Assembly: GCA_012727825.1 (NCBI GenBank) | Contig: JAAYGH010000184.1 | Coordinates: forward strand, 1-20,923 | Reading direction: 5' to 3' | Source of the DNA: Trueperella sp. | GTDB lineage: Bacteria > Actinomycetota > Actinomycetes > Actinomycetales > Actinomycetaceae | DNA length: 20,923 nt | Notes under the pieces: model-generated | Told to the model about the DNA's origin: nothing | The model's input: only the letters and a program-made list of their open reading frames with translations | The model's database searches: none | Program-made: the position numbers and the translations under genes | Part shown: positions 1 through 7,988 of the stretch, in pieces | Layout: each line of letters starts with the position of its first letter | How positions within the stretch are numbered: the stretch's first letter is position 1

Positions 1-1
1 C

Positions 2-61
2 ACCGAGGCGCTGACCCAGTACCTCACAAGTCGGGGAGTGGATCTGGAAGAAGCCGGATAG
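2..61 (+). CDS. C-terminal end of an unidentified plus-strand gene (partial)
   Basis: The second forward frame is open from the left edge to a TAG stop at 59-61 and gives 19 residues ending in RGVDLEEAG. This looks like an ordinary soluble C-terminus, but 19 codons cannot identify a family and an opening this short could arise by chance. The gene would run towards the minus-strand operon, so the two would be convergent. The last residues and the stop lie inside the first copy of a 34-bp tandem duplication. No function can be assigned. Confidence 0.3.
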   Translation, partial: TEALTQYLTSRGVDLEEAG

Positions 62-109
62 ATCAGCTAACGGCTATCTGGAAGAAGCCGGATAGAGCGG
101 CTAACGGTT
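42..109. repeat. 34-bp tandem direct repeat, two copies
   Basis: Copy 1 is at 42-75 and copy 2 at 76-109. They are adjacent, the same length and differ at about three positions. Both start with ATCTGGAAGAAGCCGGATAG. The unit carries the final codons and stop of the plus-strand partial gene, so the second copy lies just past that stop. It looks like a simple local duplication at the 3' end of the gene. Each copy contains AGCCG and CGGCT arms that could form a short hairpin. Confidence 0.85.
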
Positions 110-222
110 ATCTTATTAAGACATGCATCAACATAATAAAGCATGCCATTGATACTGTCGACACCATAGTTGATTTTGGAGAGGCGGCTTACTCCAGGGG
201 TGACGAGCACAAGAGGCATGAC

Positions 223-254
223 CCGACAGCCCATTGCGAGGTCGCTTGTGTCGG
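223..254 (-). terminator. Weak hairpin downstream of the operon's last gene
   Basis: A 6-bp inverted repeat, CCGACA at 223-228 and TGTCGG at 249-254, begins 14 bp past the stop of the last permease. Its 20-nt loop contains a second small GCGA/TCGC pairing. There is no clear run of T after the stem on the minus strand, so an intrinsic terminator is only a possibility. The rest of 110-267 is relatively AT-rich up to about 175, and no gene was recognised there. Confidence 0.2.
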
Positions 255-267
255 AAACATCTGCAGC

Positions 268-1089
268 CTAACCCTTCACGCTTCCGACGGTGAGGCCTTC
301 TATGAAGTACTTCTGGAAGCGAAGGAACACAATTATAGGTACGATAGCTGCCTCCATTGCTCCCGCAGCTATCACTGCCCAGTTGGTCAGGTATTTGCCC
401 TGCATGTTGGCAAGGCCAAGCGTGACTGGCTTCAGCTTGTCGCTTTGGATCAGTACCAGGCTCCACAAGTAGTCGTTCCAGACCCATGTGAATTCCAAGA
501 TGGCGATGGCAGCCATGGCGGGAATCACGAGAGGGAGCATTATGCTTGCGTAGATCCGGAAAGGGCTGGCGCCGTCGATTTGCGCCGCCTCGAATATGCT
601 GCGGGGGATCGTTAGCATGAAGTTGCGCAGGCAGAATGTGCAGAACCCCGACTCGAAGGCTATGTTGAGCAAGATTACGGCCCAATAGGTGTTGTACAGC
701 CCAGTACGAACGGAAAACCTGTATACGGGTATCATCAGCATTTGCGCGGGAACGAGCATTCCTGCCACGAACAGAAGTAGGATGGGTGTCCTCAACCTGA
801 ACCGGTACCAGGCGAGTGCAAATGCCCCGAGGCTTGATACCATGAGCGCGCCGAGAACCGACGGGATCGTTATGATGCACGTGTTCACGTAGTAGCGGCT
901 CATGTTTCCTTCGACCCAGGCAGTGACGTAGTTGCGCGGGTGCCATTCTGCCGGCGGGCTCCACCAGTTCCGGCTGAGGAGCAGCTCGTCCATGGACTTG
1001 AAAGATGTGAACACCCCGATTATGAACGGAACGAGCCATACGATAACCAGCAATATGGCAACAGCGTAGAAGACGACCTTTCGGCTCAC
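268..1089 (-). CDS. Carbohydrate ABC transporter permease, MalG type
   Basis: This is an inner-membrane permease (273 aa) of the CUT1/MalG family, one half of the channel for the second sugar importer of the window. It has about six hydrophobic segments, the first at residues 6-28, and the cytoplasmic EAA loop that contacts the ATPase (EAAQIDGASPF followed by IMLPL). The C-terminus ends in EGLTVGSVKG, typical of MalG proteins. The start is GTG at 1087-1089. It overlaps the stop of the upstream permease by 4 bp, so translation is probably coupled, and GGAGG lies about 10 nt upstream. It is the last gene of the operon. The substrate cannot be read from the sequence; the neighbouring glycosidases suggest an oligosaccharide containing galactose or glucose. 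No ATPase gene is nearby, so a shared MsmX-like ATPase is presumed. Confidence 0.93.
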   Translation of the reverse strand: MSRKVVFYAVAILLVIVWLVPFIIGVFTSFKSMDELLLSRNWWSPPAEWHPRNYVTAWVEGNMSRYYVNTCIITIPSVLGALMVSSLGAFALAWYRFRLRTPILLLFVAGMLVPAQMLMIPVYRFSVRTGLYNTYWAVILLNIAFESGFCTFCLRNFMLTIPRSIFEAAQIDGASPFRIYASIMLPLVIPAMAAIAILEFTWVWNDYLWSLVLIQSDKLKPVTLGLANMQGKYLTNWAVIAAGAMEAAIVPIIVFLRFQKYFIEGLTVGSVKG

Positions 1090-1964
1090 GTGTAGTCAAC
1101 CTCCTGTCGAAGGGCAGAGGCGAGATATGCAAGTATGAAGACTAGAGTTATGAGGAACTGCACTACGGCGATAGCGCTGCCGTATCCCATCCTGTAGTTG
1201 TTGAATGCTTGAATGTACATGTAGTTGGCGATGACGCTTGATGAGTAGAATGGTCCACCGCGCGTGAGCACGTGTACGATGTCGAAAGCTCTGAGAGAGT
1301 CGATGATGCTCACTGTAATTGTCACGACTGTGGATGGCCAAAGCGCCGGAAGAATTACGTATATGAAGCGCTGCCAGCCGTTGGCCCCGTCCACAAGCGC
1401 TGCTTCCACCTGTTCCCGAGGCACGTTTTGGAGGCCGGCGAGGAAGAGGATCATTGCGTACGACACCTGCCGCCACAGTGCAGCGGCGATTATTGAGGGC
1501 GTGACAATCTTGGGGTCGGAAAGCCATGGTCTTGCAAGCGAACCGAGCCCAACGAGGCGGAGGAAGGTATTGAACGCTCCGTACTTGGGTTCCAGGATCC
1601 ATGACCACACCTGCCCGACGACGACGAATGACAGCGTCATGGGAAGATAAATCAGGGTCTTGAACACGTTGCTTCCAGGCATGCTTGTGTTGAAGAGCAT
1701 AGCCATTGCAAGTCCGATAGGAAGCGACAGAAACACGAACGCCACTATCCAGCTTACGTTATTCTTCAGAGACCTGATGAAGTACGGATCCGATACGAGC
1801 CTCCTGTAGTTGTCAAGCCCAACGAAATTGAAGGCCGCTGACACTCCGTCCCAGTCTGACAAGCTCAGCACCATGGTTTGGATGATCGGGGCGATCACCC
1901 ACACAATGTACAGCACAACTGGCACCGCCAGGAATACATAGGGCGTCCAGCGATCGCGCTTCAC
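1086..1964 (-). CDS. Carbohydrate ABC transporter permease, MalF type
   Basis: This is an inner-membrane permease (292 aa) of the MalF/UgpA type that pairs with the MalG-type protein encoded next. The first membrane segment follows the N-terminal VKRDRWTPYVFLAVPVV, and the EAA loop reads EAALVDGANGWQRF followed by VILP. The frame is open further upstream to 2075, but that would overlap the binding-protein gene. The GTG at 1962-1964 is chosen because GGAGG sits 8 nt before it and the predicted protein then begins a few residues before the first membrane helix, as usual. A 79-bp gap with a strong hairpin separates it from the binding-protein gene. The last 4 bp overlap the following permease. 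Family assignment is firm; substrate is unknown. Confidence 0.93.
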   Translation of the reverse strand: MKRDRWTPYVFLAVPVVLYIVWVIAPIIQTMVLSLSDWDGVSAAFNFVGLDNYRRLVSDPYFIRSLKNNVSWIVAFVFLSLPIGLAMAMLFNTSMPGSNVFKTLIYLPMTLSFVVVGQVWSWILEPKYGAFNTFLRLVGLGSLARPWLSDPKIVTPSIIAAALWRQVSYAMILFLAGLQNVPREQVEAALVDGANGWQRFIYVILPALWPSTVVTITVSIIDSLRAFDIVHVLTRGGPFYSSSVIANYMYIQAFNNYRMGYGSAIAVVQFLITLVFILAYLASALRQEVDYT

Positions 1965-2002
1965 TATCGCCCACCTCCAGTGCTCGATGCAAGTCGCCAG
2001 AA

Positions 2003-2035
2003 GGGCGGAGGATTGGAGAAACCGCTCCTCCGCCC
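2003..2035 (-). promoter_or_regulatory. Intercistronic hairpin between binding-protein and permease genes
   Basis: GGGCGGAGGA at 2003-2012 is perfectly complementary to TCCTCCGCCC at 2026-2035. This makes a GC-rich 10-bp stem with a 13-nt loop, starting 8 bp after the binding-protein stop. No T-run follows in the direction of transcription, so it is better explained as an mRNA-stabilising or partially terminating structure. Such structures are known to raise the level of binding protein over permeases in mal-type operons. A similar hairpin sits at the same place in the other transporter set of this window. Confidence 0.7.
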
Positions 2036-2043
2036 GCGCCGTC

Positions 2044-3291
2044 TTACTTGAAGATTCTCTGCCGCTGAACCTCAAGGTTTTTCAGGATCGTGTCGAGCCT
2101 TGCTGGAAACATCATGAACTCCACAAACGCGTTCATGCCGATGTCGGCCATCTCTGGATCAGTGTCGATGTCGTAGAACTGCATGACGCCATCGGATTCG
2201 GAGATAAGGCTGAAACCTTTCTGAAGGTACGGGTCTTGTGACTTGAATCCCTTGTACACCACGGGATAAGATTGTGTGTTTGCAACGAAGTCCTGGGCTT
2301 CCTTGGAGGCCATGAACTTCAGAAAAGCTACTGCGGAATCCTTGTTTTTCGCTCTGGCCGGGATCATGAATCCGTTCACGGGCACTTGCTCAAAAAGACC
2401 TACATCTTTTCGGATTACTGGGAACCTGAAGAACGCGAAGTCGTCGGCGAGGTTTGCAGGAATGTCATCGGTAATGAAAGAGCCCATCAGCATCATCGCG
2501 CACTCGCCTCTGTAGATGAAGGCGGCCGCTTCCCGCCACCCATAAGAAGAATGGTTGTCCAGGAAGTAGCCACGTTCGAGGAGGACTTTCCAGTACTCCA
2601 TAGCATTCCTGAGGCGCGGGTCGGTATAGGCAATCTTGCCGTCGCAGAGATCCTGGTAGAAGTCGAGACCGTTCACTCTGAGATTGAACGCTCCGAACCA
2701 GCCTGCTGCGGGCCACACATTCTTCGTGCCGATCGCGATCGGGGTTATGCCCGCTTTCTTCAGCTTCTCACAGGCATCGAGAAATTCCTCCCAGGTTTGA
2801 GGAACAGGGATCTTGTGTTTCTCGAAGATGGACTTCCTGTAGTACACCGCCCACCATTCAAAGTCTCGCGGAACCAGGTAGAGCTTGCCGTCATAGCTGC
2901 ATGCATTGCGAAACGCCGGCGCCACCTGGTTGTCGAATCCGCTGGGCGCGTAAACTGCGTCCACCGGAGCCAGGAGACCCTTTCGCGCGAAGTACCTCAT
3001 GCGTTCGCCGCCCATCCATGTTACCACATCGGGAGCGTCAGCGGAGTTCAGCCAAGTTCTGATCAGGATCTTGAAATCCTCATGGGCAACCACGTTCACC
3101 GTGACCTCGTATTCAGGGTGTTGCTTTGAGAACATGGCCACAAGTTGCTCGAATGCCTTGCTTGACGCCGGGTCGCTGTAGTAGGAGTTGACAACCAGTG
3201 GTTGCTTAGCCGGGGCAGCAAGGACCGGGGCAACTGCAAGCATGAGACAGACTGTCAAGGTAAGCAAGAGCGCGTGACGATTCGATCTCAT
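2044..3291 (-). CDS. Extracellular sugar-binding protein (family 1 type), second transporter set
   Basis: This is the solute-binding protein (415 aa) of a CUT1 ABC importer. It captures the sugar outside the cytoplasmic membrane and delivers it to the two permeases encoded downstream. The N-terminus is a clear signal peptide: MRSNRH, then a hydrophobic stretch to VLAAPA. The cleavage region has no cysteine, so it does not look like a lipoprotein. The mature part has the usual two-lobe pattern, including VPRDFEWWAVYYRKSIFEK near residues 140-160 and the later VNGFMIPARAKNKDSAVAFL hinge region. Aromatic residues (WW, YY, FF) are plentiful, as in sugar-binding clefts. The ATG at 3289-3291 has GGAGG 8 nt upstream. 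It lies 98 bp after the GH63 glycosidase gene, which suggests uptake of that enzyme's product. The exact ligand is unknown. Confidence 0.92.
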   Translation of the reverse strand: MRSNRHALLLTLTVCLMLAVAPVLAAPAKQPLVVNSYYSDPASSKAFEQLVAMFSKQHPEYEVTVNVVAHEDFKILIRTWLNSADAPDVVTWMGGERMRYFARKGLLAPVDAVYAPSGFDNQVAPAFRNACSYDGKLYLVPRDFEWWAVYYRKSIFEKHKIPVPQTWEEFLDACEKLKKAGITPIAIGTKNVWPAAGWFGAFNLRVNGLDFYQDLCDGKIAYTDPRLRNAMEYWKVLLERGYFLDNHSSYGWREAAAFIYRGECAMMLMGSFITDDIPANLADDFAFFRFPVIRKDVGLFEQVPVNGFMIPARAKNKDSAVAFLKFMASKEAQDFVANTQSYPVVYKGFKSQDPYLQKGFSLISESDGVMQFYDIDTDPEMADIGMNAFVEFMMFPARLDTILKNLEVQRQRIFK

Positions 3292-3389
3292 GGGGCTATC
3301 CTCCTATTCATCGCGATAGTGGCAGACGCTGGGCTGAGACGCCGAGATGCCAGGATGCCGAGAGTCCGGGGCATCACCTCCGATTGGTA

Positions 3390-5546
3390 TCAGTTTCGAC
3401 TCATGTACTTGGTGACCAGGAGGTAGAAGCACGCAGCGGACCAGCTGAAATTGGTCGCGTTGAGTCCGGTGCCTGTTTCGGGGTTGTAGTTCTCCCTAAT
3501 CGGGCCGTTGCCCACGAGCCCGTCTGCGGCATGTATGAGTTTCAGGGCCATGTGCTTTGCATCGTCTGCATAGCCATACCTGCTCAGGCCTTCTATAGCG
3601 AAGTATGCCTGATCGAGCCATACAGGGCCTCTCCAGTACCTCTCCGGGGAGTACCTGGGGTTATCAGCCGATACTGCAGGAAACGGCATTGTGGTGTTGA
3701 ACATGTGTGGATTCATGAGCGCGTCGCGGACTCGCGACGCTTGCTCCGGCCGAGCTAGTCCTGCCCAAAGGGGAATGGCGCCCTCAATTCCTTTGCCTCT
3801 GTCGACCAGCGGACGCTTGGTGATGATGTCGATATCGTAGAAGAAACCCGTCTTCTCATCCCACATGTGCGTGCGTACGAAATCGGCCACGTACAGGGCT
3901 TCTTCCTCCAGCACGGCAGCGTCTGCATCGTATCCCAGTTCCCTGGCGATCTTCGCAAGATACACCTTCTCTGCATACAGATAGGCATTGAGATCGACCG
4001 ATTCTTGCGACAGGGAGTACCCTACCAGCACACCCTGTGCGTTTCGGTTTTCGAGAACGTTGATGTCATAGTCGCCGTCAAACCGTGGCGCATTGTCCAT
4101 TCCGCTTTCCCATGCCGCAGCCTCTATCACGGCGTTGCGGTCGACATGCTTGGGATGGACTGTAGCGCCGTACTCTGCTATGCCGTTGCCGTCGTGGTCA
4201 CGATTGGAATACCACCAACGATGGTATCTCAGCAGGCGCGGGTACATCTCTGAGAGAAACCGCACGTTTGCGCTCTTCTTGTACACCTCCCATACAGCCC
4301 ATGCAGCGAGTGGAGGCTTTGAGTTGCGATCATTGTTCTCATCGGCCTTCTGGAAGACGCAGTCTATGATCATGCCGTCATCCTGCGGCCTGGAAGGGTC
4401 GTCAGGTTCGATCTGGAAATCGAACATCGACCGAATCGACTCCTGAGCTAGCTCCGGATGGAAATGCGCCACGGCTACGGCCTGCTTCCAGGTATCCCAT
4501 GCCCAGAAGCCGGAGGCGAAATACGACGTGGAGATGGAAGGGACTATCCCGTCTCTTTTCAGGTCGCCGGCTGCGCTGCGCCAGTTGCCGATCAAGGTCA
4601 TGACGCACTTAACTGCAACCTTCCGTAGCTCCGGGTCGTCCGGAGCGTCGGCAAGAGCGCGTGCAAGCAATTTGCGCCATCGGGTTTCTGCATTGGCCGC
4701 CGCCTTCTCGGGGTCGGCAAACACGGTCGCTGAGATTGCCTGCTCTCTTGCCTCCTCTTCTTCAGTGAAGGTGAGCGACGATGTCGTGGCGAATGTCCAC
4801 TCGCCGCCTGGGGCAAGATCGATGTGACCCGGGGCCTGCACCGTGTATGTATAGCCGTCCACCCTGCTTTCAACCGGGAAGGGGTACCTTACGGCGAACC
4901 GCTCCGTGCCTGTGCTGTATCCAGGCACATTCGCAAAGTTCACTGCGATGCCGTCACTTTCGGCAGAGAGCGACAAGGCATCTCTGTAAGGTGCCTTGTG
5001 ATACCTCATCAGGGTGCCCGTCCAGCTGAGATTGAGTCGCCTTGCACGGTCACTCTGGTTGACGATGGATGTCCGGACCATGGATGTCCTGCAAGTAACG
5101 AATCGCAGTTCCAGTTGAATGCGGAGGTTGTCCACTACGTAAGATTGACGCATTGTGCCGGGATACCATACGAGCTCTTCCGGCTTGTATTCGGTAAGAT
5201 CAACTTTCTTGCCCGAATCGACATCCGTGATCTCGATCTTGTTGAACGCGCGCCCCATATACCACGGCCAACGCAGGATGTACAGCGGGCCGACGAATGA
5301 CCCGTAGGTGTCGGGGTCGGATGGATCAGGGAGCGCATATCCGTGCCATGCGCCGAGGTCAGCGAAGGTGTTGAACGGATTGTGGCTTCCGGGGTTCGCT
5401 CCAAGAGGCGAAGCGCATGGATCGAGGAGATTCGGAAAATCCGATGGCAATTGCCTGCCTGCCGCCAGGCAGGACTGCGCCCCGAATACAGTCAACGTCG
5501 CCAGGGCAAAACCGAACAGCATCAGCAGTTCGTTGGTCGAGTGCAT
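3390..5546 (-). CDS. Exported GH63 alpha-glucosidase, YgjK-like
   Basis: This 718-residue glycosidase resembles E. coli YgjK of family GH63, an inverting alpha-glucosidase. The N-terminal signature FADLGAWHGYALPD (61-74) matches the start of the YgjK beta domain. The (alpha/alpha)6 barrel begins near residue 300 with FWAWDTWKQA. Two motifs carry the likely catalytic pair: WESGMDN, with D484 as general acid, and ENYNPETG, with E685 as base. They appear to correspond to D501 and E727 of E. coli YgjK (from memory). FSWSAACFYLL near the C-terminus is typical. A signal peptide spans roughly residues 1-29, ending in CLAAG. This implies action outside the cytoplasm, on a sugar then taken up by the adjacent transporter. 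The ATG at 5544-5546 has GGAGG 6 nt upstream. The gene follows the M24-fold gene by 25 bp. The YgjK family prefers short alpha-glucosides; the actual substrate here is inferred only. Confidence 0.9.
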   Translation of the reverse strand: MHSTNELLMLFGFALATLTVFGAQSCLAAGRQLPSDFPNLLDPCASPLGANPGSHNPFNTFADLGAWHGYALPDPSDPDTYGSFVGPLYILRWPWYMGRAFNKIEITDVDSGKKVDLTEYKPEELVWYPGTMRQSYVVDNLRIQLELRFVTCRTSMVRTSIVNQSDRARRLNLSWTGTLMRYHKAPYRDALSLSAESDGIAVNFANVPGYSTGTERFAVRYPFPVESRVDGYTYTVQAPGHIDLAPGGEWTFATTSSLTFTEEEEAREQAISATVFADPEKAAANAETRWRKLLARALADAPDDPELRKVAVKCVMTLIGNWRSAAGDLKRDGIVPSISTSYFASGFWAWDTWKQAVAVAHFHPELAQESIRSMFDFQIEPDDPSRPQDDGMIIDCVFQKADENNDRNSKPPLAAWAVWEVYKKSANVRFLSEMYPRLLRYHRWWYSNRDHDGNGIAEYGATVHPKHVDRNAVIEAAAWESGMDNAPRFDGDYDINVLENRNAQGVLVGYSLSQESVDLNAYLYAEKVYLAKIARELGYDADAAVLEEEALYVADFVRTHMWDEKTGFFYDIDIITKRPLVDRGKGIEGAIPLWAGLARPEQASRVRDALMNPHMFNTTMPFPAVSADNPRYSPERYWRGPVWLDQAYFAIEGLSRYGYADDAKHMALKLIHAADGLVGNGPIRENYNPETGTGLNATNFSWSAACFYLLVTKYMSRN

Positions 5547-5571
5547 TGTAGCCCTCCTATACGAACAGTCG

Positions 5572-6747
5572 CTATCTGATGAGTATGTCAGGTCGCCTCA
5601 CGATGCCGGCGCACGTTGGAATCTCCAGCATCGGCCAGCATGTCGATGCCGCCGTTACCACATCCACTCCTTCCGAACGCAAGAGCAGGGTGTCTTCCGA
5701 CTTTGCGCCTGTCACAGAAGGGTTCCATGCTACCGCCAGGTTGACTTGCATAGTCCCCTGGGTGACTTCTGGCACCACAAGGAACTCTCGGTCCTGATAA
5801 CCAATGGGACCTCCCTGATGATGGCAACGCCATTCGCCGGGGTATCCTTCCGCTTCGTATTGGGCCTTGGCTTGAGTCATCACGTCCTGATATGTAGCGC
5901 CGGGTTTGGTGACGGCTATCATAGCTGCGTGCACGCGCGCAGCAGACAAGTGCGCTCGGGCTATGTTAGCCGCTGGTTTCCCGAAATGGACTGATCGAGT
6001 CAGCGCCACGGTCAGCCCTCCAAGATGAGCGCACACGACTATCATGCAGTACCGGTTGAGCACCTTGTCAGTGGGGATTGGATGCCGTCGCGCCATGACT
6101 CGGTCGTCTGCTCCAACCAGTAGGACTGTAGGCGTATAGCCCGACGACGCCAGCTCACATGCAACCGCCCCTGCGATCTCCCGCTCGGTCATCCCCGGGC
6201 AGATCTGCCAGCACACACGCTCCACGGCATCAGATACGCCCCTGCCGATGCTCGAGTAACGCTGTGCTTCCCATGAGGTGAATGGCACTCTCAGCGAAAC
6301 TAAGAGAGGATGAACGGGCTTTGACCCCTGAAGGGCGAAGTCGGCGCCATATCGGTGCTCTGAGCCCACTCCCATCTTAGCTAGAATCCTTAGGATTGCC
6401 GAGTTCGTCTCTTCATACCAGGGATAGGCAACCATGTCAAATGTGTGGCTAAGCCCGAGATGCCCCAGTACTTCCTCATCGATTCGTTCCGCTTCCACGT
6501 TGGATGTGAGAATGAACTGCCGATGTCGAGTCACGAGCACCGATGCCACACCCGCATCAGTGGTAGACACACATCGACTGTTGCCGCCTCCGGTAATCCA
6601 GGCGAAGCTATCGGCGCGGCCAAGCACGAGGGCGTCAAGCCCCTCAGCACGCATCAGCTCACGCGCCTTCGCGAGCTTGTGTTCAACCTCAAGCGCAATT
6701 GGTGTAGCCTCAGTTTCTGTCATGTGCCTGCCGCAGACTTGGGGCAT
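5572..6747 (-). CDS. M24 (creatinase/prolidase fold) protein with incomplete metal site
   Basis: This 391-residue protein has the two-domain layout of the M24/creatinase family: a creatinase N-like domain (about 20-155, with GLDALVLGRADSFAWITGGG) and a pita-bread domain (about 165-385). Active M24 peptidases bind two metals through D, D, H, E and E. Here the region holding the two aspartates reads CAHLGGLTVALTRSVHFG with no Asp. The fourth-ligand region reads VAWNPSVTGAKSEDTLLL: only the last Glu remains and the usual E-P-G is replaced. A histidine is kept in WRCHHQGG. The protein is therefore unlikely to be a normal metallopeptidase. It could be a metal-free hydrolase like creatinase or a non-catalytic relative. 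The ATG at 6745-6747 has GGAGGTGAT just upstream and lies 14 bp after galK. Confidence 0.82.
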   Translation of the reverse strand: MPQVCGRHMTETEATPIALEVEHKLAKARELMRAEGLDALVLGRADSFAWITGGGNSRCVSTTDAGVASVLVTRHRQFILTSNVEAERIDEEVLGHLGLSHTFDMVAYPWYEETNSAILRILAKMGVGSEHRYGADFALQGSKPVHPLLVSLRVPFTSWEAQRYSSIGRGVSDAVERVCWQICPGMTEREIAGAVACELASSGYTPTVLLVGADDRVMARRHPIPTDKVLNRYCMIVVCAHLGGLTVALTRSVHFGKPAANIARAHLSAARVHAAMIAVTKPGATYQDVMTQAKAQYEAEGYPGEWRCHHQGGPIGYQDREFLVVPEVTQGTMQVNLAVAWNPSVTGAKSEDTLLLRSEGVDVVTAASTCWPMLEIPTCAGIVRRPDILIR

Positions 6748-6761
6748 GCGATCACCTCCAA

Positions 6762-7988
6762 CTATTCAACAACCTTGCCTCCGTCTGACGCCGATACTAC
6801 AAATGCCCTGGCATTCCCGAAGTCTAGAGCAAGTAGGCGCGAAATGAGAGCGGGAACCGCTTCCTTTCTGACGAGGTTGACGGTACATCCGCCAAATCCC
6901 GCACCCACCATGCGGGCGCCCAGTACTCCGGGCGTGGCTTGGGCGATCTCCACGGCTGCATCAAGCTCCGGGCAGCTCACTTCGTACAGGTCGCGAAGGC
7001 CCTCGTGAGACTGGTACATTAGCTCTCCGAGAATCGAGTAATCACCTGTTCGCAGCGCTCGAACGGCATCGGCCACGCGTTCGTTCTCCGCCACCACATA
7101 CTCGCACCTCTCCCTGATAGTGGTGGGCAGCACGGTGCGGACCTTATCCAGCTGCTCACGCGATACATCGCGCAGAGTGTGGATTCCTGGATCACCCAGT
7201 GCAGCGGCAATGAGCTTTGCTCCCTCCTCAACTTGGCGGCGTCGGAGGTTGTACGGAGAAGCGGCAAGTTCGCGCCTTACGCCCGTGTCGCAGACTACCA
7301 GGCACAACCCTGCTTCTTCTAAGGGCATCGGAACGAGTTCGTGGTTTAGGGTGCGGCAGTCTATGAAGACCGCATGCGCCGCACGCCCGATCGTCGAGGC
7401 CAGCTGATCCATGATTCCGCATTCCACGCCGACGAATGAGTTCTCCGCCTTTCGGCAGGCGAAGGCGATCTGCTTCCGGGTGTGCGTCGCGTCCATACCA
7501 AGCTCCGAGCAGGGCACCCCTGATGCGAATAGCAGTGCAAGAGCCGAGGCTACCTCGAACGCCGCTGAGGAGCTGAGTCCGCTGCCTCGGGGAACGTCTC
7601 CCATGATGACTGCATCGAGGCCGCGCAATGAGCGACCATCTTCCAGCAAACCGTACTCGTCGGTGCGCAACACTGATGCTACGCCACGGAAGTAGTCGCT
7701 CCATGGGTGTGCGGAGTCGCGCTCGATGCGGCTTGGAGAATCGATAACGAATTCCGAGCGTTCACGATAATCCACAGAGTAAAGCCGTACAAGTCCATCT
7801 GCCCGTGGCCTGAACGCTATGGAAACGCCCTTATCAATTGCCAACGGGAGCACGAAACCCTCTGAATAGTCAGTGTGCTCTCCAATAAGGTTCACCCGCC
7901 CGGGCGCATACGCGATGTGCACGCCCTGCACCGTACCGGGAAAAGCCAGCTCAAACTGGCGAATAATGTGCTTACGCTCCACCGCCAT
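6762..7988 (-). CDS. galK: Galactokinase
   Basis: This is a cytoplasmic GHMP-family kinase (408 aa) that converts galactose and ATP to galactose-1-phosphate, the entry step of the Leloir pathway. All three family motifs are present: the galactokinase signature GRVNLIGEHTDY (30-41), the phosphate-binding loop GDVPRGSGLSSSAAFE (130-145) and GARMVGAGFGGCTVNL near residue 370. ECGIMDQLAS carries the predicted catalytic Asp194. The ATG at 7986-7988 overlaps the end of galT by 17 bp and has GGAG 8 nt upstream, so the two are likely translationally coupled. The product feeds GalT, encoded immediately upstream. Length and motif order are normal, with no sign of damage. Confidence 0.97.
   Translation of the reverse strand: MAVERKHIIRQFELAFPGTVQGVHIAYAPGRVNLIGEHTDYSEGFVLPLAIDKGVSIAFRPRADGLVRLYSVDYRERSEFVIDSPSRIERDSAHPWSDYFRGVASVLRTDEYGLLEDGRSLRGLDAVIMGDVPRGSGLSSSAAFEVASALALLFASGVPCSELGMDATHTRKQIAFACRKAENSFVGVECGIMDQLASTIGRAAHAVFIDCRTLNHELVPMPLEEAGLCLVVCDTGVRRELAASPYNLRRRQVEEGAKLIAAALGDPGIHTLRDVSREQLDKVRTVLPTTIRERCEYVVAENERVADAVRALRTGDYSILGELMYQSHEGLRDLYEVSCPELDAAVEIAQATPGVLGARMVGAGFGGCTVNLVRKEAVPALISRLLALDFGNARAFVVSASDGGKVVE

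Noticed and set aside
1..500. Plus-strand frame 1 open from the left edge through the permease
   Set aside because: It has no start codon in the window, runs antisense into a clear permease gene and shows no family motif. The open stretch is probably due to chance and codon bias.
128..1132. 334-codon minus-strand reading frame
   Set aside because: It covers the MalG-type permease in another frame, has no recognisable domain and is rich in Arg, His and Pro. It is a shadow of the real gene.
1965..2075. Longer N-terminus for the MalF-type permease starting at 2075
   Set aside because: It would overlap the binding-protein gene and include the intercistronic hairpin. GTG at 1964 has a strong ribosome binding site and directly precedes the first helix.
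2272..3129. 285-codon plus-strand reading frame antisense to the binding-protein gene
   Set aside because: It lies entirely within a well supported gene on the other strand and contains no domain or plausible ribosome binding site.
5308..5994. 228-codon plus-strand reading frame across the GH63/M24 junction
   Set aside because: It is antisense to two supported genes and its translation has no recognisable motif.
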